A stretch of 64,000 nucleotides of DNA from Methylibium sp. NZG (GCA_001263235.1 LGRD01000005.1:92019-156018), one strand, 5' to 3'; counted from the first letter of the stretch, positions 1 through 8,052 are shown. A program made the numbers and translations. The notes: a model not told the origin generated them from the sequence alone.

Positions 1-614
1 TCTTCCCCACCCCCGCCAGCGAGTCCGAAGGCCTGACGCGCCTGATCGAGCGTCTGCAAGCCCGCCTCGGCCCCGAGCAGGTGCAGCGCCTGGTGCCCGT
101 GGCCGACCACCGGCCCGAGTGCGCCAGCGCGCTGCAGGTGGCTGGGCTGAGCGGCCTGGTGGCCAGGGCTCGCAGTACCGACCGTGGCTCGGCAGAGGGG
201 CGGGCCGCTGAAACAGCCGCCGGCAAGGCCGTGCGCCACGCGAGCCGCTCGACGCGCAATGTCGGCAGCAAGACGCTCACGTCACCCAGCACAGAACTGC
301 TCATGGACGCGGCCGAAGCGCCTGGCCGAACAACCCGCAGCCAGACATCACCGGCCGGCCCGGTGTGGCTGCTCGATCCGCCTGAGCCCTTGACCGAGCG
401 CCACGCCCGCCCGGTGCTGAACGGCCAGCCCTTGCAGTTGCTGAGCGGCCCCGAACGCATCGAAACCGGCTGGTGGGACGCCGCCCTGGCCGAGCGCGAC
501 TACTTCATCGCCCAGACCCCCGAGGGCGCGCTGGTGTGGATCTACCGTGCGCGGCTGCCGCTGTCGGTGGGGGAGGGGCAGCAGGGGTGGTTCATGCAGG
601 GGCGGTTTGCTTGA
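1..614 (+). CDS. imuB: ImuB-like Y-family DNA polymerase, C-terminal part
   Basis: The frame is open from base 3 with no start in the window, so about 203 C-terminal residues are present. The order of elements fits the ImuB/DinP-like C-terminus: a LIERLQARLG helix, VPVADHRPE, VWLLDPPEPL, then a tail with WWD, RDYFIAQTPEG and LVWIYRARL. ImuB is a catalytically inactive Y-family polymerase that works with ImuA and DnaE2 in SOS mutagenesis (family knowledge). Roughly 60 residues between VAG and VWLL are low-complexity Ser/Arg/Ala and look poorly conserved. The catalytic core and imuA/dnaE2 are not visible. The identification rests on the C-terminus alone. Confidence 0.78.
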   Translation, partial: FPTPASESEGLTRLIERLQARLGPEQVQRLVPVADHRPECASALQVAGLSGLVARARSTDRGSAEGRAAETAAGKAVRHASRSTRNVGSKTLTSPSTELLMDAAEAPGRTTRSQTSPAGPVWLLDPPEPLTERHARPVLNGQPLQLLSGPERIETGWWDAALAERDYFIAQTPEGALVWIYRARLPLSVGEGQQGWFMQGRFA

Positions 615-617
615 GGG

Positions 618-638
618 CTGGCTCACCCAGTGAGCCAG
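618..638. promoter_or_regulatory. palindrome CTGGCTCA-N5-TGAGCCAG
   Basis: Perfect 8-bp inverted repeat with a 5-nt spacer, just after the imuB stop and 57 nt before the next start codon. It has no T-run, so it is a poor intrinsic terminator. Almost the same palindrome (TGGCTCA-N5-TGAGCCA) recurs at 2911-2929 upstream of the HDAC-like gene. It could be a shared operator, a transcript-end hairpin or an island boundary. Confidence 0.55.
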
Positions 639-694
639 TCGACTGACAGAATGAATTCATCGCGGTGATCCTGCCGCGCCCACAGGGAGATGGC

Positions 695-1084
695 ATGTTG
701 AGGAAAGACTGGGGATTCGACTACACCGCACACAAACTCGCGGAGGCGGCCTCGACCAAGATCGCGTTCCACCAGGAGCGGCTCGATTGGTGGAAGGCCA
801 AGCGCGCCACTGTGATGAGCACCATTCGCTCCGAGGGCCTGGAAATCGACGAGAAGATTGCGCTCGAATACCGCCACCCCAAGTCCCGCGACTGGGACCG
901 GGGCGCGCAGGTCATGGTGCGCAATGACCTCCAGAAGGACCTCGACGAATGTCTGGAGAAGCTCTCGCACCACACGACGCAGTTGCAGCAGTACGATGGC
1001 TGGCAACAGGTGCTGGCGGCGAATCCGGAGGCACGGTTGAAACTGGATATCGAGGATTGGTTGTTCTTCTTTGCAAGCAATTGA
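695..1084 (+). CDS. hypothetical protein, helical, unknown function
   Basis: Protein of 129 residues. I chose the ATG at 695 because AGGGAGA lies just upstream; the frame also runs back to a GTG at 665. I do not recognise the family. The sequence is rich in charged residues and Trp (LDWWKAKR, DIEDWLFFF), is predicted largely helical and possibly coiled-coil in the middle, and has no signal peptide or membrane segment. Base composition is less GC-rich than the neighbours and matches the two genes downstream, which suggests common acquisition. The next gene starts 27 bp after the stop, so co-transcription is likely. Confidence 0.7.
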   Translation: MLRKDWGFDYTAHKLAEAASTKIAFHQERLDWWKAKRATVMSTIRSEGLEIDEKIALEYRHPKSRDWDRGAQVMVRNDLQKDLDECLEKLSHHTTQLQQYDGWQQVLAANPEARLKLDIEDWLFFFASN

Positions 1085-1111
1085 GGCGGATCAAGTGTTC
1101 TGGGAGCGTGT

Positions 1112-1990
1112 ATGCCAAACACAAAGACGAAAAAGCTGATCGGCCTCCTGAACCAATTTCCGCAAAGCCAACTGGGCAAGGCTTTGGTGAAGGTGGCAGT
1201 GAAAGAGGTGCTTTTCCAGGGGGTAAAGAAAGCGATGAAATCGAGCAAGCCGAAAAAGAACCAGCATCCCGTTCACCGATTGTTCGATCTCTCGAACGAA
1301 GTTCGCCCGTATCCGCCGGGTGTCCGAGAGGTGCCCGAGCAGATTCAGGGAACAAGCTTCTTTCCAGGCGGTACGGGACTCTGGTGGGGCAACACACGTG
1401 TCATCCCTCCGCTTCCGATCAATGAAGTCATGGTGCTCGGGCACGACTTCCATTCAGTTGCCGGGTATGAATGGTCGCGAGCGCATCAGGCTGAGAATTT
1501 GGACGCAACGACTTGGTTGCACCTCAGGAACTTCCTCAACCAAGTGTCGATACCCTTCGAGAATTGCTTCTTTACCAACATCTACATGGGCCCTCGGGAA
1601 GGCACGGCCGTGATCGGGCGCTTCCCAGGAGCAAACGATCCGCTGTTCGTCAGGCGATGCCAGCAGTTCTTCTTGCAGCAGATTGTCACGCAGCGACCAA
1701 GGCTGATCCTCGCGCTCGGAAGCCATGTGCCGCCGCTCCTTGCGCCGCTATCACACCAGCTGGAGCCTTGGGCGAGCCAAAGCAGTTTTCCCAGTCGCGA
1801 TGCAAATGAGACTTCACTTCGGGAGAACGTCAAATTCAATGCCGTCAACGTCCTTCCGTGCGTGGTCGCATCCATCGTTCACCCTTGCATGCGCAACTCC
1901 AATGTGCGCCATCGTCGCTGGAGGAACCTGCGCGGCGACGCGGCGGAGATTGCGCTTGTCCAGCACGCCGTCAGACAGGCGGGACTGTAA
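1112..1990 (+). CDS. uracil-DNA-glycosylase-superfamily-like protein
   Basis: Protein of 292 residues. The motif series fits the UDG fold: VMVLGHDFH (about 106-113, motif 1 position), FFTNIYMG (153-160), a strand LILALG (198-203) and a final HPCMRNSN (257-264) in place of the HPS motif. The first 60 residues are Lys-rich and may be an extension. UDG-fold enzymes excise damaged bases, but many accessory members have unknown substrates. The Asp after LGH could be a catalytic acid, or this may be a divergent, non-glycosylase member. GGGAG precedes the ATG. GC content is visibly lower than the flanks. Fold confidence is moderate; activity is unknown. Confidence 0.62.
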   Translation: MPNTKTKKLIGLLNQFPQSQLGKALVKVAVKEVLFQGVKKAMKSSKPKKNQHPVHRLFDLSNEVRPYPPGVREVPEQIQGTSFFPGGTGLWWGNTRVIPPLPINEVMVLGHDFHSVAGYEWSRAHQAENLDATTWLHLRNFLNQVSIPFENCFFTNIYMGPREGTAVIGRFPGANDPLFVRRCQQFFLQQIVTQRPRLILALGSHVPPLLAPLSHQLEPWASQSSFPSRDANETSLRENVKFNAVNVLPCVVASIVHPCMRNSNVRHRRWRNLRGDAAEIALVQHAVRQAGL

Positions 1991-2025
1991 GAATCGCTGA
2001 ACGACAAGCCAACTTGTCGTCCGCC

Positions 2026-2889
2026 CTATCGAACAAACCAACTCGCGCATGCCCGCATCGTGTTGTCATGAATATCCAGAACTTTGCGAATCGGCATCTG
2101 GTATCCACCCGCAAGATTCCAGGCGATCGGCACGCCGACGTTGCGTGCGGCCCCAAACACGCGCCGGTCGCGTTCGAAAAGCTGTTCGGTCGTGAGCCAG
2201 CCGCCCAGCGGGTCGTCGATGTGGGGGTCGGCGCCGGCTTGGTAGAGGATCACGTCGCAGTCACACATCGTCTGGACAAGGCTTGAGATGCGCGCGAGGA
2301 AGGGCTCGGCGTCTCCCGGAACCCGGTGCCACTTGCCCTCACTGTGGTGGGTGATCCTGTCGATCTTCAATCGCTGGATGATGTCGTCGGTGCCGTTGCC
2401 GTAGTGCTCGTCGAAGTCGAGGATGCCAACACGTTTGACCTCGCGCGAGTTGTGCAGCGCGAGTGCCGCAACCATCAGGCCGTTGAAGGTGCAAAAGCCG
2501 GCCGCCTCGGCGTAGCCTGCATGGTGAAAGCCGGAGCACGGCGCCACAGCAACAGCACGGTTGATCAGCGCCTCCCGAGCCGCGGCAAGCATGGCTCCAT
2601 TCGTGAACGGCAATGAGGCAGCGACAGCCGGCGATGTGTTCGCGAAGCCGTTTCGGCTCCGACCCGCCAGGATGGCTTCAACGTGATCGCGGTCGTGTGC
2701 CTGCGACAACTCGTCGGTCGTTGCCGGCGGGGGTGAAAAGATCGACAGAGGAACACCGAGCCCGCGCCACGACTCGATCACCAGTTTTGGCTTTGCTGCG
2801 CTGGGAGAGAAGCTCTGGCTGTCGGCCACCATGGCGGTGGAGAAGAAGACCGGAAGGCTCTTCAACGAATCGGCTTGCGGATGCGTCAT
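2026..2889 (-). CDS. histone deacetylase-like amidohydrolase
   Basis: About 287 residues from the ATG at 2889 (a GTG lies two codons earlier). Class II HDAC/acetylpolyamine amidohydrolase signatures are present: GFHHAGYAEAAGF with the paired histidines (about 122-123), the metal-binding DFDEHYGNGT (about 158-167) and QAGADPHIDDPLGG. These enzymes use zinc to remove acetyl or acyl groups from lysine, polyamines or small amides. The usual DxDxHHGNGT reads DFDEHYGNGT, so Tyr replaces the second His of that motif; the first metal ligands are intact. It is convergent with the UDG-like gene (35-bp gap). A palindrome lies about 22 bp upstream of the start. Confidence 0.8.
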   Translation of the reverse strand: MTHPQADSLKSLPVFFSTAMVADSQSFSPSAAKPKLVIESWRGLGVPLSIFSPPPATTDELSQAHDRDHVEAILAGRSRNGFANTSPAVAASLPFTNGAMLAAAREALINRAVAVAPCSGFHHAGYAEAAGFCTFNGLMVAALALHNSREVKRVGILDFDEHYGNGTDDIIQRLKIDRITHHSEGKWHRVPGDAEPFLARISSLVQTMCDCDVILYQAGADPHIDDPLGGWLTTEQLFERDRRVFGAARNVGVPIAWNLAGGYQMPIRKVLDIHDNTMRACASWFVR

Positions 2890-2910
2890 GCTCACACTGT
2901 ACGAGCCAGG

Positions 2911-2929
2911 TGGCTCATCACGTGAGCCA
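2911..2929. promoter_or_regulatory. palindrome TGGCTCA-N5-TGAGCCA upstream of the HDAC-like gene
   Basis: Perfect 7-bp inverted repeat with a 5-nt spacer, 22 bp upstream of the HDAC-like start. The arms are the same as those of the palindrome at 618-638. Its position in a promoter region, repeated before both inward-facing transcription units, favours an operator for a common regulator. Confidence 0.5.
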
Positions 2930-2985
2930 AGGTAAACAAACCGTCCGAATCAGCGCACGTTCTCGTGAGCTTCCGCAAGAACCGT

Positions 2986-3396
2986 TCACTCCCACGGATT
3001 GACCAGCGCCACCCCCATCGGCGCGAAGTCGGCCACGTTGCGCGTGACGACGTGCAACCCGTGTACCAGCGCCGTCGCCGCAATCAGCGCGTCGCGTTCA
3101 GCGCGCGGGTCGGGCACATGCAAACGTGCGCAGCGCTGTGCGACGGCGGTGTCGACGGGCAGGATGCGCCCGGCAAACGCGGGCAACACCTTGGCGTCGA
3201 TCCAGGCGCGCAGCACCGCGCCCTGGGCTTCGTCTCGGCGCGCGAGCATCAAGGTGCCGGCCTCGATCTCGAGCACGGTGATGGCCGACAGGAACAGGTC
3301 TGCGGCTTGCACCGAGTCGGCCCAGGCCGCCACGCGGGGGTGGGTTCGTTCGCGCCGCCTCAGCTCCGACAGGACGTTGGTGTCCAGAAGGAACAT
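2986..3396 (-). CDS. vapC: VapC-family PIN-domain toxin
   Basis: Protein of 136 residues, normal size for VapC. PIN-domain acidic positions are visible: LLDTNVLSEL at the N-terminus, LEIEAG in the middle, ERDALIAATA and NVADF near the end. VapC toxins are Mg-dependent ribonucleases that cut tRNA or rRNA and are held by the partner antitoxin. The ATG overlaps the antitoxin stop as ATGA (3394-3398), so the pair is co-translated. All acidic motifs are intact, so the toxin is probably functional. Confidence 0.9.
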   Translation of the reverse strand: MFLLDTNVLSELRRRERTHPRVAAWADSVQAADLFLSAITVLEIEAGTLMLARRDEAQGAVLRAWIDAKVLPAFAGRILPVDTAVAQRCARLHVPDPRAERDALIAATALVHGLHVVTRNVADFAPMGVALVNPWE

Positions 3397-3653
3397 CAGG
3401 ACAGGTCCGGCGACCTGAACACGCCGGTACCGAAACTAGGCGGGTCGAACTCGATCGTTTCGGTGCCCGGCTGATCCAGCAATTGCCGGATGCACTGGCC
3501 GTCGCCGGTCAGGCGGCGGTAGGCGTCGTGGCGCAAGAGCACATAGGCCGGCCGGCCGCGATCTGTGATGACCACTGGCCCGGCGTCGGCGGCTCGCTTG
3601 GCGTGGCTGACGTCCTGATTGAACTCTCGGCTGGAAAGGGTCGTGATCGTCAT
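3396..3653 (-). CDS. vapB: Phd/YefM-family antitoxin
   Basis: Protein of 85 residues with the Phd/YefM N-terminal DNA-binding pattern: a SSREFNQDVSHAKRAA helix, VVITDRGRPAYVLL and a short C-terminal toxin-binding tail. It neutralises the downstream PIN toxin and normally represses the operon. It is the first gene of the pair. A palindrome (3675-3696) sits about 22 bp before the start and is the likely autoregulatory site. Confidence 0.88.
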   Translation of the reverse strand: MTITTLSSREFNQDVSHAKRAADAGPVVITDRGRPAYVLLRHDAYRRLTGDGQCIRQLLDQPGTETIEFDPPSFGTGVFRSPDLS

Positions 3654-3674
3654 GGCAACGCTTTCCGAATCATC

Positions 3675-3696
3675 AATGTAGAAACGATACTACATT
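3675..3696. promoter_or_regulatory. vapBC operator palindrome
   Basis: AATGTAG and CTACATT form a perfect 7-bp inverted repeat separated by 8 nt, about 22 bp upstream of the antitoxin ATG. Phd-type antitoxins bind such palindromes for autorepression. The functional role is inferred from position. Confidence 0.6.
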
Positions 3697-3731
3697 TCGT
3701 CGCCAATGCCGACACAAGGCGGCTCGGGCGA

Positions 3732-4244
3732 TCACTCCCGCAGGTCGCCGGCTCGTCGCGAAAGACCCGTGGCCGCCCATTCCCACAAATCCTTGACGAG
3801 CCGCACGCTGTCCTCACGCCCCTGGTAGTAGCCGGGCAGCATTTCAAGCTCGCGGTAGCCCAGCCGCCGGTAGAAGGCGCGTGCCGGGGCGTTGGAATCG
3901 CGCGCTTCGAGCAGGATGCGGCGCACGCCGGCCGCCACGGCCACCGCTTCGAGCCAGGTCATCATGGCGCTGCCGATGCCGCGCCGGCCCTGCGCGGCCT
4001 GCACGGCCAGCAGCAGCAGGTGCGCCTCGTCGTCGCCGAACTTCATGATTCCGAAACCGCTCACCGCGTCGGTGGCGTCGAGCGCCACCAGCACGTTGGT
4101 GTCGGGGTCGGCCAGGCTGCGCGCCACGCGCCGGGCCGTCCAGCTCCAGCCCAGGCCCTGTTCGATGCGGTCGCGCGACAGCGTGGCGATGGCCTGCGCG
4201 TGCGCACGCCGGGCCAGGCGCAGGCGGGTGGTGTCGGTGGTCAT
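3732..4244 (-). CDS. rimI: RimI-like GNAT acetyltransferase
   Basis: 170 residues from ATG 4244; the frame runs further upstream but that extension is not protein-like. Motif A of GNAT, QGRRGIGSAMMTWLE, binds the acetyl-CoA pyrophosphate. LEARDSNAPARAFYRRLGYREL is the RimI/RibT motif B. The family acetylates protein N-termini (ribosomal S18 in E. coli) or small amines. It lies 31 bp after the FlhG-like gene on the same strand. The specific substrate is not evident. Confidence 0.75.
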   Translation of the reverse strand: MTTDTTRLRLARRAHAQAIATLSRDRIEQGLGWSWTARRVARSLADPDTNVLVALDATDAVSGFGIMKFGDDEAHLLLLAVQAAQGRRGIGSAMMTWLEAVAVAAGVRRILLEARDSNAPARAFYRRLGYRELEMLPGYYQGREDSVRLVKDLWEWAATGLSRRAGDLRE

Positions 4245-4275
4245 GGGGCTCGCCTGCAACTGGCTCGCGCCGGCA

Positions 4276-5127
4276 TCAAGCCAACAAGCGCGTGGCGATG
4301 GCGCCGACGGCCTGCGCCGCAGGGCAGCCGGGCAGCAATTCGAGCAGCAGGCGGCGCTTTTGCACCGCCTCACGCACGGCAGGGTCGATCGGGATCTCGC
4401 CGAGCAGATCGAGCCGCACCGGTTGTGCCGGGTCGCCGTCTGTTGGCGACGCAACCAGCGGCGTCACATACTGGTCCACCACCTTCTGCAGCTGCGCGCG
4501 CAGGGCGCGACCCTCGCCGACGCGGCTGGCCTGGTTCACCACCAGGCGAATGTCGCGCCGCTGCTGCTGCGTGGCCAGCACCTTGATGGTGGCGTAGGCG
4601 TCGGTCATCGACGTGGGCTCGGGCGTGGCCACCACCAGCACCTCGTGCGCCAGGGAGACGGCGAACAGCACCACGTCGGAGATGCCGGCGCCGGTGTCGA
4701 GCAGGATGTGGTCGTAGCGCGGCGTGAGCGTCTCCACGATCTTCAGCAACTGGTCGCGCACCTCGCTGGTCAGGCGCGAATACTCCACCAGGCCCGAGCC
4801 GGCCAGCAGCACCGAGAAGCCGCCCGGCGCGGGCAGCACCGCGTCGTCGAGCGCCGTCTTGCCGGTGAACACGTCGTGCAACGTGACCTTGGGCGCCAGG
4901 TTCAACACCACGTCGAGGTTGGCCAGGCCGAGGTCGGCGTCCAGCACCAAAACGCGGCGGCCCTGCCGCACCAGCGCCGCCGCAAGGTTGGCCGCCACGA
5001 AGGTCTTGCCCACGCCGCCTTTGCCGCTGGTGATGGCCAGGATGCGCGCCTTCGGCCCAGCGTGGGCGGGGCTCGGCGCGGGCGCGGGGCCGCCTGCCGG
5101 GGGAGAGCGCGCGCTGTCGGTGCTCAT
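4276..5127 (-). CDS. MinD/ParA-family ATPase, FlhG-like
   Basis: 283 residues. A deviant Walker A, GKGGVGKT (about 35-42), is followed by DADLGLANLD (63-72) and LLDTGAGI as switch II. The first 26 residues are Pro/Ala-rich and disordered. FlhG/MinD2 proteins are membrane-cycling ATPases that set flagellar number or other polar structures. The C-terminus lacks an obvious MinD amphipathic helix. Its ATG overlaps the stop of the diguanylate cyclase (ATGA at 5124-5127), so the two are translationally coupled. No flagellar genes are nearby, so the client may be something else. Confidence 0.82.
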   Translation of the reverse strand: MSTDSARSPPAGGPAPAPSPAHAGPKARILAITSGKGGVGKTFVAANLAAALVRQGRRVLVLDADLGLANLDVVLNLAPKVTLHDVFTGKTALDDAVLPAPGGFSVLLAGSGLVEYSRLTSEVRDQLLKIVETLTPRYDHILLDTGAGISDVVLFAVSLAHEVLVVATPEPTSMTDAYATIKVLATQQQRRDIRLVVNQASRVGEGRALRAQLQKVVDQYVTPLVASPTDGDPAQPVRLDLLGEIPIDPAVREAVQKRRLLLELLPGCPAAQAVGAIATRLLA

Positions 5128-5879
5128 TCGAGTTCCTGAAATGTCGAGGTGCCGAACAGCATGCCGCGCTCTTCAGCGCTCACCGGCGCCACCAGCGGCT
5201 GCTCGACGTGGGCCTGGTTGCGCCCGCCGGCCTTGGCCTGGTAGAGCTTCTGATCGGCCCGCTCCAGCCACAGCGGCGCGGACGAGCGCACCCACTGCGG
5301 CGCAAACGCGCCGCCAATGCTGACGGTGACCGAGATCTCGCGGCCCGGCACCACCGGCACGGCCAGGTTTTGTACCTCCAGGCGAATCCGCTCGGCCACG
5401 GCGTGGCCGAAGCCGGGCGCGCAGTTGGGCAGCACCATTGCAAACTCCTCGCCACCGAAGCGGGCCACCGTGTCCATCGGCCGAATGCAGTCCTGCAACA
5501 CCAGCGCGACCGCCTTGAGTACCAGGTCGCCGGCGGCGTGCCCGTGCGTGTCGTTGATCTTCTTGAAGTGGTCGATGTCGATCATCAGCACCATCGCCGA
5601 CTCGCCGGTGCGCGCGACGCGATCCACCTCGCGCGCCAGCGCCAACTCGAACTGGCGGCGGTTGGCCAGGCCGGTCAGCGGGTCGCGGCTGGAGAGTTCG
5701 CACAAGCCCGCGACGACCGACAGCAGCCACGCGTCCTTGCCCACCGCCTCGGGCGCCGGCAGGTCGTAGCCGGCATGGCGCAGCAACTGCAGCGCCACGT
5801 CCAGCGGCACCTCGGCCCCGTCCACTGGCGTGTGCCCGTGGAGGTCGCTCAACGGCAGGGCGGCTGAATCGGAGTGCAT
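5124..5879 (-). CDS. diguanylate cyclase (GGDEF)
   Basis: 251 residues from ATG 5879. A short N-terminal region without clear sensor motifs leads into a GGDEF domain: DPLTGLANRR, the IDIDHFKKINDTHGH metal site, and the catalytic GGEEF at about 142-146. RPMD at about 133-136 is the product-inhibition I-site, so the enzyme should make c-di-GMP from two GTP and be feedback-inhibited. No membrane segment, so cytoplasmic. It is coupled to the downstream MinD/FlhG-like ATPase, an arrangement that suggests c-di-GMP input into a polarity system. Confidence 0.9.
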   Translation of the reverse strand: MHSDSAALPLSDLHGHTPVDGAEVPLDVALQLLRHAGYDLPAPEAVGKDAWLLSVVAGLCELSSRDPLTGLANRRQFELALAREVDRVARTGESAMVLMIDIDHFKKINDTHGHAAGDLVLKAVALVLQDCIRPMDTVARFGGEEFAMVLPNCAPGFGHAVAERIRLEVQNLAVPVVPGREISVTVSIGGAFAPQWVRSSAPLWLERADQKLYQAKAGGRNQAHVEQPLVAPVSAEERGMLFGTSTFQELE

Positions 5880-5989
5880 CGAGGCGGGGTGCGAGGCTGC
5901 GCGGCAGTCTAGCAGCGCGCCCACTTGCTGCCCCGGTGGTTTTCGGCGACGCGAACCGGCTTCAGGCCCCGAGCTTCAAGCCCAAAGCT

Positions 5990-7039
5990 TCAAGCCACCC
6001 GCCCGAACCACCACACCGACAAGCCCGCCGCCCCGACCACCAGCAGCGCGCCCAACGCCGCGAACAGCGCGCTGATCTCGGTCTCCTTCTTCTCGACCAC
6101 GAGCCGGCTGCTGAGCGACTGGTAGACCTTCTTCAGGTCTTCGGCGGTGCCGGCGTAGAAGTAGTCGGCGCGGGTCCGGTCGGCGATGTTCTTCAGCGTG
6201 TCTTCGTCCAGCCGCACGCGCATCGACCAGCCCTCGAAGCCGATCGTCTCGCCCTCTTTCGTGCCCACGCCGACGGTGTAGACACGCACGCCGCGCTCGC
6301 TGGCCATCTTGGCGGCGTCGAGTGGGTCGGGTCCGGTGGTGCGCTGGCCGTCGGTCAGCATGATGATGGCGGCCGAGCCGTACGAGCCTGGCTCGACCGG
6401 CTCGAACTTGGCCTTGGGCTTGTCGTTCGGGCTCGGCGGCATGGCGCGCTGGCCGGTGATCTGCGACAGGTCGATCGCCGTGTCCTCGGGGAAGATCGTC
6501 GCCAGCGACAGCACGATGCCGCTGCCGGTGGCGGTGCCGCGCTGCAGTTGAAAGCGGTCGATCGCGGCATGCACGTCGTCGCGGCTCAGTGTGGGCGCCT
6601 GCACCACCGCGGCGGTGCCGGCAAACGCCACCACCGCCACGCGCACGCTGCGCGGCAGCTCGGTCACGAAGGTCTTGGCCGCCTCTTGCGCCGCGACGAT
6701 GCGGTTGGGCTTGACGTCGGTCGCGCGCATGCTGCCGGACACATCGATGGCCAGCACGATCGTCTTCTCTTGCAGCGGCAGCGTGATCACCGCGGCCGGG
6801 CGCGCCGCGGCCAGCAGCAGCGCGGTGACGGCCAGCAGCAGCAGCGCCGGTGGCAGGTGGCGGCGCCAGGCGTTGGTCTTGCCCATCGCCTCTTTCACCA
6901 GGCTGAGGCTGGCAAAGCGCAGCGCGGTCTTCTTGCGGCGCTTGAGCAACCAAAGGTAGCCGGCCACCAGCAGCGGCACGAGCAGCAGCGCCCACAACAT
7001 GTCGGGCCAGATGAAGGTCATGGGGGCGGTGTTGTTCAT
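5990..7039 (-). CDS. VWA-domain membrane protein (BatA-like)
   Basis: 349 residues from ATG 7039, supported by an ATGA overlap with the DUF58 gene. Two N-terminal membrane segments (about 12-30 and 64-80) are followed by a von Willebrand A domain with the MIDAS motif DVSGS (about 99-103) and a later LTDGQ. A C-terminal membrane helix sits near the end. BatA-type proteins partner MoxR ATPases and DUF58 proteins in envelope stress or metal-insertion chaperoning (family knowledge). Together with the two upstream genes it forms the classic MoxR-DUF58-VWA set. Confidence 0.88.
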   Translation of the reverse strand: MNNTAPMTFIWPDMLWALLLVPLLVAGYLWLLKRRKKTALRFASLSLVKEAMGKTNAWRRHLPPALLLLAVTALLLAAARPAAVITLPLQEKTIVLAIDVSGSMRATDVKPNRIVAAQEAAKTFVTELPRSVRVAVVAFAGTAAVVQAPTLSRDDVHAAIDRFQLQRGTATGSGIVLSLATIFPEDTAIDLSQITGQRAMPPSPNDKPKAKFEPVEPGSYGSAAIIMLTDGQRTTGPDPLDAAKMASERGVRVYTVGVGTKEGETIGFEGWSMRVRLDEDTLKNIADRTRADYFYAGTAEDLKKVYQSLSSRLVVEKKETEISALFAALGALLVVGAAGLSVWWFGRVA

Positions 7040-8052
7040 GGTGAGGCAGACCTCCATGCAGAAAGATGACTCGGCGCGCCGCCGCCGGTGGCGATGCGGG
7101 CGCGCTGGCGTCGCAGATCGGCAAATCGAAGAATCGCGTCCATCAGGTCGTCGTCGGTCGCCAGCTCCAGCGTGTCCACACCAGCGCGCGCCAGGCCCTC
7201 GCGCAGCGTGTTCTCGCGCCGCTCGGCGGCGGCGGCAAAGCGCTTGCGAAAGCCGCTGTCCTGCGTGTCGACGAGGATCTGCTCGCCGGTTTCGGCGTCG
7301 CGCATCGTCACCAGACCGAGGTCGGGCAGATCCATCTCCAGCGGGTCATAGAGGCGCACGGCGGTGACCTCGTGGCGCTGCGCGAGTTGCGACAGCGCAC
7401 GCTCCCAGCCCGGCGCGCTGATGAAGTCGGACACCACGAACACCGTGCTGCGCCGCTTGACGATGCGCTGGCCTGCCGTCAGCAGGTCACGCAGTTGCGT
7501 GGCGCCGGCGGCGCTTTCAGCCGGCCGCTGCGCCATGCGCTGCAGGATATGCAGCACCTGCGTGCGGCCGTTGCGCGCCGGCACGACCGTGTCCACCGCC
7601 GTGCCGTAGAGCAGCGCGCCGACGCGGTTGCCGTGCCGCGTGAGCAGGCGCGACAGCACGCCGACAAATTCGCGCGCGACGCGGCGCTTGGTGAGCCGGT
7701 CGGAGCCGAAGTCCACGCTCGCGCTCAGATCGACGAGGAACCACGCCGACAGCTCGCGGTCTTCGGTGAACTGGCGCACGTACGGCGTCTGCAGGCGTGC
7801 GGTCACGTTCCAGTCGATGTGGCGCACGTCGTCGTGGTGCTGGTACTCGCGCAGGTCGGCCAGGTCCAGCCCGGTGCCGCGCCACAGCGTGCGGTAGTCG
7901 CCTTGCAGCAGGCCGTCGAGGCGGCGCAGCACGGTCCACTCCAGGCGCTTCAGCAGGGCGTCGGAGCCCTGCTCGACGTGAGTGGTGTCGGGGCTCTCGC
8001 GCCGAGCCGGTGTTTCGGGGATCGGGTCGCGGAAAACGCTCGCGCTGGACAC
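7036..8052 (-). CDS. DUF58 domain protein
   Basis: 338 residues with the DUF58 hallmark around 59-87: GTGLDLADLREY and DDVRHIDWN. The rest is VWA-like, with DLSASVDFGS in the MIDAS region. It is cytoplasmic, with no membrane helix. DUF58 proteins occur with MoxR AAA ATPases and are thought to act as adaptors. It lies 35 bp after moxR and overlaps the VWA gene by 4 bp, so it is certainly in the same operon. Confidence 0.9.
   Translation of the reverse strand: MSSASVFRDPIPETPARRESPDTTHVEQGSDALLKRLEWTVLRRLDGLLQGDYRTLWRGTGLDLADLREYQHHDDVRHIDWNVTARLQTPYVRQFTEDRELSAWFLVDLSASVDFGSDRLTKRRVAREFVGVLSRLLTRHGNRVGALLYGTAVDTVVPARNGRTQVLHILQRMAQRPAESAAGATQLRDLLTAGQRIVKRRSTVFVVSDFISAPGWERALSQLAQRHEVTAVRLYDPLEMDLPDLGLVTMRDAETGEQILVDTQDSGFRKRFAAAAERRENTLREGLARAGVDTLELATDDDLMDAILRFADLRRQRARIATGGGAPSHLSAWRSASP

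Noticed and set aside
5972..5995. Short direct repeat GCTTCAAGCC twice near the VWA gene end
   Set aside because: Only two copies of ten bases, part of the 3' end of the gene; no evidence for function.
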